Assembly (NCBI GenBank): GCA_910577415.1
Contig: CAJTLK010000065.1
Span: 1 to 10,587, forward strand
Direction of reading: 5' to 3'
DNA from: an uncultured Oscillospiraceae bacterium
Lineage (GTDB): Bacteria > Bacillota > Clostridia > Oscillospirales > Oscillospiraceae
DNA length: 10,587 nt
Below the pieces are notes generated by a model, which did no database searches, was not told the DNA's origin, and saw only the letters and a program-made list of their open reading frames with translations. Numbering within the stretch: the stretch's first letter is position 1; each line of letters opens with the position of its first letter. Positions 6,839 to 10,587 of this stretch are shown one piece after another. The translations under genes and the position numbers were made by a program.

Positions 6839-9673
6839 TCAAACGGTAGCTTTTACAAAGCGCTCCAGCATCGCGGCCACCTCGGCCCTGCTGGCGGTGC
6901 CGTAGGGATCCAGGCGCTTGCCGTCCTTGCCGCCAATAATTTCCTTTTCCACGGCCCAGCGCATGGGGATCTCCGCGAAAGACGCCACCTCTCCGGCGTC
7001 CTTGAACTCCTCCAGACTTCCCTTGGTCTCCGGCTTTTCGGCATACCGCCACAGCAGCATAGCCAGCTCCTGCCGGGTGATATCCTCGTTGGGATTCTGC
7101 CCATTGGAGACGTTCTTCTCCACCGCCCACGCGGCGCCCCTGGCGAACCACTCCTCCCCGTTGGCGGGGGTGGTATCCGCCCCATCCAGGCGTGCCATCA
7201 CGGTAAGAAGCATTCCCCGGGTCATCTTCTCGGCAGGGGTGAACCGATTGCCTCCGGTGCCCTGGAAGAGCTGCCGGCTGCTCACGTAGTCCACAGCAGA
7301 CGCCGCCCAGTCATCGGCGGGCACGTCGTCAAACCGGGTGGAGTTGTTTACCAGCTTCACAGTGGCGTCGCCGGTAACGGACAGGCGGACGCCCTCCTCT
7401 GTAACTATGGACTTCCGCACCACTTCCTCCGTGCCGTCCTCCCGCACGATCATAGCGACGGTCCCAGCGGGGAGATTCTTGGCGGGGATGGTGACAGTGG
7501 CGCTCTCCGTCCTCTTGGGCAGAGTGATCTTGGCGGAGACATCGCCGTCGGTCCGGGTGGTCGTCTCCACGACCACGCCCTTGCTGTCGGTGGTCTTGAC
7601 GGTAACGCTGCCATCCTTGTTGATGGTGGTCTTCTCCTTGGGCTTAGTGGTCTTTCCCGCCGAACCCGACGACCCGGAGCTGGGACCGGTGGGCACCATC
7701 GGGCTGCTGTTGACGACCACGGTCATAACGCCATCCTTATAGACAATGGGCTCATAATTCCCGGCGGTCCTATTGGGCAGACGAGCGCCGGAAACGGTGA
7801 CGGGATAGGTACCGCCCCGTTGCATATCGATCTTGGAGGTGTCCACCACCGGTTCCCTGACCAGCTTTTCCCCTTCGGCAAGACCGGTAACGACATAGTC
7901 GAACACCGGCTTCTCACCGCCCAACGGAGCGGACTGATCCGGAACGGAGATCTCCACCGTGGCCTTTTCAATGGTGACGGGGATCTCCTGCACGCCCCGG
8001 TAAAGCTTTTTCTCTCCGCTGGTCTGCTTGTATTCCACCACCGCCTTCAGGGTGTACTCACCCACGTCCTTCGGCGCGATACTCAGGGCACGGCTGCCCT
8101 TGTACCAGACGAGTTCCACCTCCGCCTTCAGCTCCTCAGTCAGGTCCTCGCCGGTCTCCTTGTCGGTGATGAGAAGCTCTTGCACATCGTATTCCGGGGC
8201 CTTGCCGTCATAGATCTTGCTCTCGGCGGTCACACCCTCTACCTTGACGGTCTCGTCCGCGCTCATGGCAGGGTCGTCGGGAGAGCCTTCAGGCACCCGC
8301 AGGGTGATGTTGGTAAACTCAGCAGTACCGGAATAGAAGTTGATATGGGGAATGCCGATATAGAAGTAGTCGGGATAGACCGCGTCCGCAGGCCAATCCT
8401 CCCGGATGTGCCCGTTGTAGTCGATCTCGTCGTCCGCCGTGGGGGGGATCATCCCCTGAAGCTCCTCCACGGTCTGATTGAAGTGGTAGGTCCAACCGGA
8501 GAGAGCGCCGGGGGCCTCCTCGTCCACATGGGGCTTGGTGTAGCTGTAGGTATGCTGTCCGGCGTAATAGAAGTTGCCTGTCACCTCCATAGTGTAGCTT
8601 TGGGGCGTACGGATCACCGCAAAGGTATACTCCTCGCCGGGGATGTATTTATCCAGCATGGCCGCGCCTTCCTCAGGCGTGCCGCCATTCTTGGAGGTAT
8701 AGGAGAAGAATTTGCATCCTGAGGTATAGGCCGGCTGCTTATAGGCGTCCAGGAACAGCATGGAGATGTACCGGGAGCCGTCGACCTTTTTCACATCCTC
8801 GTTGTCGTAGACCTCGGACCAGGGCCTGGGACCGTTATTATCGGTATCGAAGGCCAGCTTCCGGTGGTAATGGATAAAAGTGTTGTTCTGGGGCCGGGGA
8901 TTGCCGTAATCCACGATACCCAGGAAGTACATGCCGTTCTGGGTCGTGGCGTCGCCCGTCACCCAGGGACCGGAATCCAGCGAGCCGCTCTCCTTGAAGT
9001 AACCGTTGACCCGCTTGCCCTCATATTCTACGTACTCGTTGGTCTCCTCCCGGGTCCAGGGGCCCCAGGTGCCGTCCATCGCCACATCCTTGCCGTTCTC
9101 ATCCAGATTCAGGCCGCCCACGTCAATATTTTTGACTGTCACCTCCAAACGGTAAGTAGAGGGCAGGGGCCTGGAGGAACCAATGACCGCGGCGTCGGTG
9201 TGCTTTTTCACCACCATGACCGCTTTGCCGTCGCCATTAATGATAAACTTACCGCCCTCCTCGGGGGCCGCGTCCGGATCATCTCCGGCGTTCCGGGCGT
9301 AGGACTCGATGGTCAGCCAATCGTCCTCACCAAAAGAATAGGACTTCCGGTAAGCGCCGAACTCCTCCAGCGCCATCTCCAAAGACGCGCCATTGTGATC
9401 ATCTGCGTAGTGATACTGCTCAGCGTAGCCAAAGTCGCCCCAGAACTCGTCCTTCTGGACCTCGTAAGTATCCCGCACCCACTCTTCCGGCTCGGCCACA
9501 GCCTGGTCGAAGTTTTCCTCATACTTGACCACCCAGTCGATCCCGTAGGGGTCGACCCCGGCGTCCCATGTCTCCACGGCCTTTGCCGCCGGGACTGCCG
9601 CAAGCATTGCCGCCCCATTGACCAGCATGGTCAAGGCGAGGCCGGCAGCCAGCACGCTTTTTCTCTGCTTCAT
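6839..9673 (-). CDS. Secreted SLH-anchored protein (944 aa) with concanavalin A-like N-terminus and MBG/Ig-like domains
   Basis: This is the first gene of the two-gene surface-protein operon. Layout: signal peptide 1-32 (MKQRK, long hydrophobic core, AKA before VETW); a large beta-rich region about 40-462 opening with an ENFDQ...W motif and closing with AEFTNITLRV, typical of concanavalin A-like lectin/glucanase sandwiches; two Ig-like domains at 476-570 (KIYDGKAPEY...DVGEYTLKAVV) and 572-655 (AGNYEPIVYKDGVMTVV), resembling MBG modules; linker SSGSSGSAGK at 665-674; a beta-rich stalk 680-778 (INKDGSVTVKTTDSKGVVVE); and SLH repeats at 781-830, 838-878 and 890-942 with TRGM, TRQE and SRAE. The second SLH repeat is short at its N-terminal side. 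ATG 9673 is supported by AAGGAGG 9 nt upstream. The likely role is surface binding of glycans or structural S-layer function. No catalytic residues were recognised. SLH anchoring is sure; the N-terminal fold is inferred. Confidence 0.88.
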   Translation of the reverse strand: MKQRKSVLAAGLALTMLVNGAAMLAAVPAAKAVETWDAGVDPYGIDWVVKYEENFDQAVAEPEEWVRDTYEVQKDEFWGDFGYAEQYHYADDHNGASLEMALEEFGAYRKSYSFGEDDWLTIESYARNAGDDPDAAPEEGGKFIINGDGKAVMVVKKHTDAAVIGSSRPLPSTYRLEVTVKNIDVGGLNLDENGKDVAMDGTWGPWTREETNEYVEYEGKRVNGYFKESGSLDSGPWVTGDATTQNGMYFLGIVDYGNPRPQNNTFIHYHRKLAFDTDNNGPRPWSEVYDNEDVKKVDGSRYISMLFLDAYKQPAYTSGCKFFSYTSKNGGTPEEGAAMLDKYIPGEEYTFAVIRTPQSYTMEVTGNFYYAGQHTYSYTKPHVDEEAPGALSGWTYHFNQTVEELQGMIPPTADDEIDYNGHIREDWPADAVYPDYFYIGIPHINFYSGTAEFTNITLRVPEGSPDDPAMSADETVKVEGVTAESKIYDGKAPEYDVQELLITDKETGEDLTEELKAEVELVWYKGSRALSIAPKDVGEYTLKAVVEYKQTSGEKKLYRGVQEIPVTIEKATVEISVPDQSAPLGGEKPVFDYVVTGLAEGEKLVREPVVDTSKIDMQRGGTYPVTVSGARLPNRTAGNYEPIVYKDGVMTVVVNSSPMVPTGPSSGSSGSAGKTTKPKEKTTINKDGSVTVKTTDSKGVVVETTTRTDGDVSAKITLPKRTESATVTIPAKNLPAGTVAMIVREDGTEEVVRKSIVTEEGVRLSVTGDATVKLVNNSTRFDDVPADDWAASAVDYVSSRQLFQGTGGNRFTPAEKMTRGMLLTVMARLDGADTTPANGEEWFARGAAWAVEKNVSNGQNPNEDITRQELAMLLWRYAEKPETKGSLEEFKDAGEVASFAEIPMRWAVEKEIIGGKDGKRLDPYGTASRAEVAAMLERFVKATV

Positions 9674-9743
9674 ACTTGATGCCCTCCTTCTTATATATGT
9701 GGTGATGATTTTGATCTGGCTTGATCTCTATGGTTCTATTTTT

Positions 9744-9749
9744 ATCATA
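9744..9749 (-). promoter_or_regulatory. Candidate -10 box for the SLH operon
   Basis: TATGAT on the minus strand lies in an A+T-rich stretch (9733-9763) about 70 nt upstream of the 944-residue gene. No convincing -35 hexamer is found 16-18 bp further upstream (TGGGGT at 17 bp), which would fit a promoter that needs an activator. The start point would be near 9737. This is weakly supported. Confidence 0.3.
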
Positions 9750-9787
9750 TTTTCACAAAAAATCCCACCCCACTTCGCGCTTTTTGT

Positions 9788-9837
9788 CCAATTTGTCATT
9801 GGTACCTTCTTGTTTTCCGTACCAATCATATATTGGT
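9788..9837. promoter_or_regulatory. Two copies of the dyad CCAAT-N5-ATTGG: candidate paired operator
   Basis: Copy 1 is CCAAT (9788-9792), TTGTC, ATTGG (9798-9802). Copy 2 is CCAAT (9822-9826), CATAT, ATTGG (9832-9836), extended by A and T to 6-bp arms. The centres are 34 bp apart, about three helical turns. If the -10 at 9744-9749 is right, the centres lie near -58 and -92, usual places for activator sites. The inner halves, ATTGGTAC (9798-9805) and GTACCAAT (9819-9826), can also form an 8-bp hairpin with a 13-nt loop, an alternative reading. Confidence 0.55.
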
Positions 9838-9898
9838 CGCACCCGCCCACGCCGCCTCAGCGTGACCGGGGCCACCTCTACTCCCTCCGGCACAAAGT

Positions 9899-9935
9899 AA
9901 AAGCGCGCCGCGGCTCCTTGCCGCGGCGCGCTTTT
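9899..9935 (-). terminator. Intrinsic terminator of the right-hand glycosyltransferase gene
   Basis: The arms at 9899-9914 and 9920-9935 form a perfect 16-bp stem, AAAAGCGCGCCGCGGC and its complement, with a 5-nt loop. On the minus strand the stem starts 15 nt after the stop codon at 9951 and ends in TTTT followed by ACTTT. It also insulates the SLH operon control region from upstream transcription. A and T runs on both sides make it potentially bidirectional. Confidence 0.92.
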
Positions 9936-9950
9936 CGTTATTTTATTCGT

Positions 9951-10587
9951 TTACATCACTTGTCCCCAGCAGAAGTAACGGTAGAGCAGGACCATTTGAA
10001 GGGCGGCCAGCACCGCCACCGTGGCAGCGGTGCGCCTGGGCTTCCCCTCCAGCTCGTCGGCAGCAAAGAGGAAGCAGGGCAGCGCGCAGGAGAGATACCG
10101 CCCCGCGCTGAGGAGCCAGGACAGGCAGTAGTTCAAAATAAAGTAGACAAAGGCATATAGAGTAAGCATGCTGCGGTGCTTTTTCCAGCTCCGCCACAGC
10201 AGAAGGCCGAAGACGGGAAAAAGGATCAGCTCTGGGATCCACATCTCCCACCGGGTAAGGATCTTGGGCCAGGTGAGGGCGTTCTTCGCCAGGTAAGAGA
10301 GCACCTTAGGAAACCACATAAAGCCCTGGCTCCAATGCTCCTGCATGACGGTAAAGGCAAAGGGGGCGCCAGTAATATGGTAGTTAAGGGCAAAGTAGAC
10401 AAGACTCCCCACCACCGGCAGACAGAGCAGCGGCAGACGTTGGGCCACATACCCAAGCCTCCCCTTCTCTCCTCGGGCGAAGGGCCTGACGTGGCAGCAC
10501 AACTCCGCCGCCGCCGCGCCGATAAGAAGCACCCCCTGCATCCGGGTCATGGCGGCCAGGATCCCCCACACCGCCGCCCTTCCCCAC
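9951..10587 (-). CDS. Membrane glycosyltransferase, PIG-V/Gpi18-like, C-terminal 211 residues (partial, 5' end outside window)
   Basis: The minus-strand frame is open from the right edge to TAA at 9951-9953. It is hydrophobic, with about five to six predicted membrane segments. Features that fit the PIG-V/Gpi18 group of GT-C mannosyltransferases are GILAAMTRMQGVLL near the start of the visible part (the family's 'AALTR..G.LL' segment), ITGAPFAFTVMQEHW (compare 'GDPLAFVHVQ..W'), and LSWLLSAGRYLSCALPCFLF near the end (compare 'S.GRYL...FPLF'). Such enzymes use polyprenyl-phosphate sugars at the outer membrane face; the substrate here is unknown. Possible GTG and ATG starts near the edge lie inside a conserved segment and are unlikely to be real, so the gene continues beyond the window. 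A strong terminator follows 15 nt after the stop, so it is not part of the SLH operon. It is a different subtype from the 1886-3214 enzyme. Confidence 0.75.
   Translation of the reverse strand, partial: WGRAAVWGILAAMTRMQGVLLIGAAAAELCCHVRPFARGEKGRLGYVAQRLPLLCLPVVGSLVYFALNYHITGAPFAFTVMQEHWSQGFMWFPKVLSYLAKNALTWPKILTRWEMWIPELILFPVFGLLLWRSWKKHRSMLTLYAFVYFILNYCLSWLLSAGRYLSCALPCFLFAADELEGKPRRTAATVAVLAALQMVLLYRYFCWGQVM

Noticed and set aside
6815..8722. Plus-strand open frame of 635 codons opposite the 944-residue gene
   Set aside because: The minus-strand frame has a signal peptide, SLH repeats and a good ribosome binding site. The plus frame is a His/Gly/Leu-rich shadow.
9618..10160. Plus-strand open frame of 180 codons crossing the SLH operon control region
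   Set aside because: It crosses the paired dyads and the terminator and overlaps two real minus-strand genes. Its hydrophobic start is the reverse of the 944-residue protein's signal-peptide region and A+T-rich promoter DNA.
10384..10587. 67-codon minus-strand frame at the right edge
   Set aside because: It is a Gly/Arg-rich shadow of the glycosyltransferase frame, which has membrane segments and family motifs.
1..10587. CRISPR arrays, insertion sequences, tRNA or rRNA genes
   Set aside because: No regularly spaced repeats, transposase-like protein, cloverleaf-like sequence or rRNA segment was recognised on reading both strands.

Overview
The window looks like chromosomal DNA from a G+C-rich, gut-type Clostridia, probably an Oscillospiraceae-like relative of Flavonifractor, Oscillibacter or Intestinimonas. 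The assignment is inferred, not searched. It rests on a Firmicutes-type RpoB, strong AAGGAGG ribosome binding sites, SLH-anchored surface proteins with the KDG/TTT-rich stalk common in that group, and Gpi18-like membrane glycosyltransferases.

Layout from left to right. (1) Positions 1-1587, minus strand: the first 529 codons of rpoB, cut by the left edge just after the rifampicin-binding region. (2) Positions 1588-1885: a control region between divergent genes. It holds a very good sigma-A promoter for rpoB (TTGACT, 17 bp, TATACT), a plausible extended -10 promoter firing the other way, and a perfect 11-bp dyad. The two promoters face each other, so the two 5' leaders would overlap. (3) Positions 1886-3214, plus strand: a multi-pass GT-C glycosyltransferase resembling COG5542 (Gpi18-related mannosyltransferase). 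(4) Positions 3217-3251: a 15-bp stem terminator between convergent genes. (5) Positions 9673 to 3307, minus strand: a two-gene operon with a 22-nt gap. It encodes two large secreted proteins (944 and 1169 residues), each with a signal peptide, glycan-recognition or enzyme-like domains, a Ser/Gly linker, a beta-rich stalk and three C-terminal SLH repeats. (6) Positions 9674-9950: the operon's control region, with an A+T-rich promoter zone and two copies of the dyad CCAAT-N5-ATTGG whose centres lie 34 bp apart, followed by the terminator of the next gene. (7) Positions 9951-10587, minus strand: the C-terminal 211 residues of a second membrane glycosyltransferase of the PIG-V/Gpi18 type.

Outside rpoB, the theme is the cell envelope. 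Two surface proteins that should bind the secondary cell-wall polysaccharide through SLH domains are flanked by two polyprenyl-sugar-dependent glycosyltransferases. These could help build surface glycans, but that link is inferred from position only. The strongest candidates for something undescribed are the paired dyads upstream of the SLH operon, the overlapping rpoB/glycosyltransferase control region, and the apparently shortened helical domain of the 1169-residue protein. No mobile element, CRISPR array, rRNA or tRNA gene was seen.
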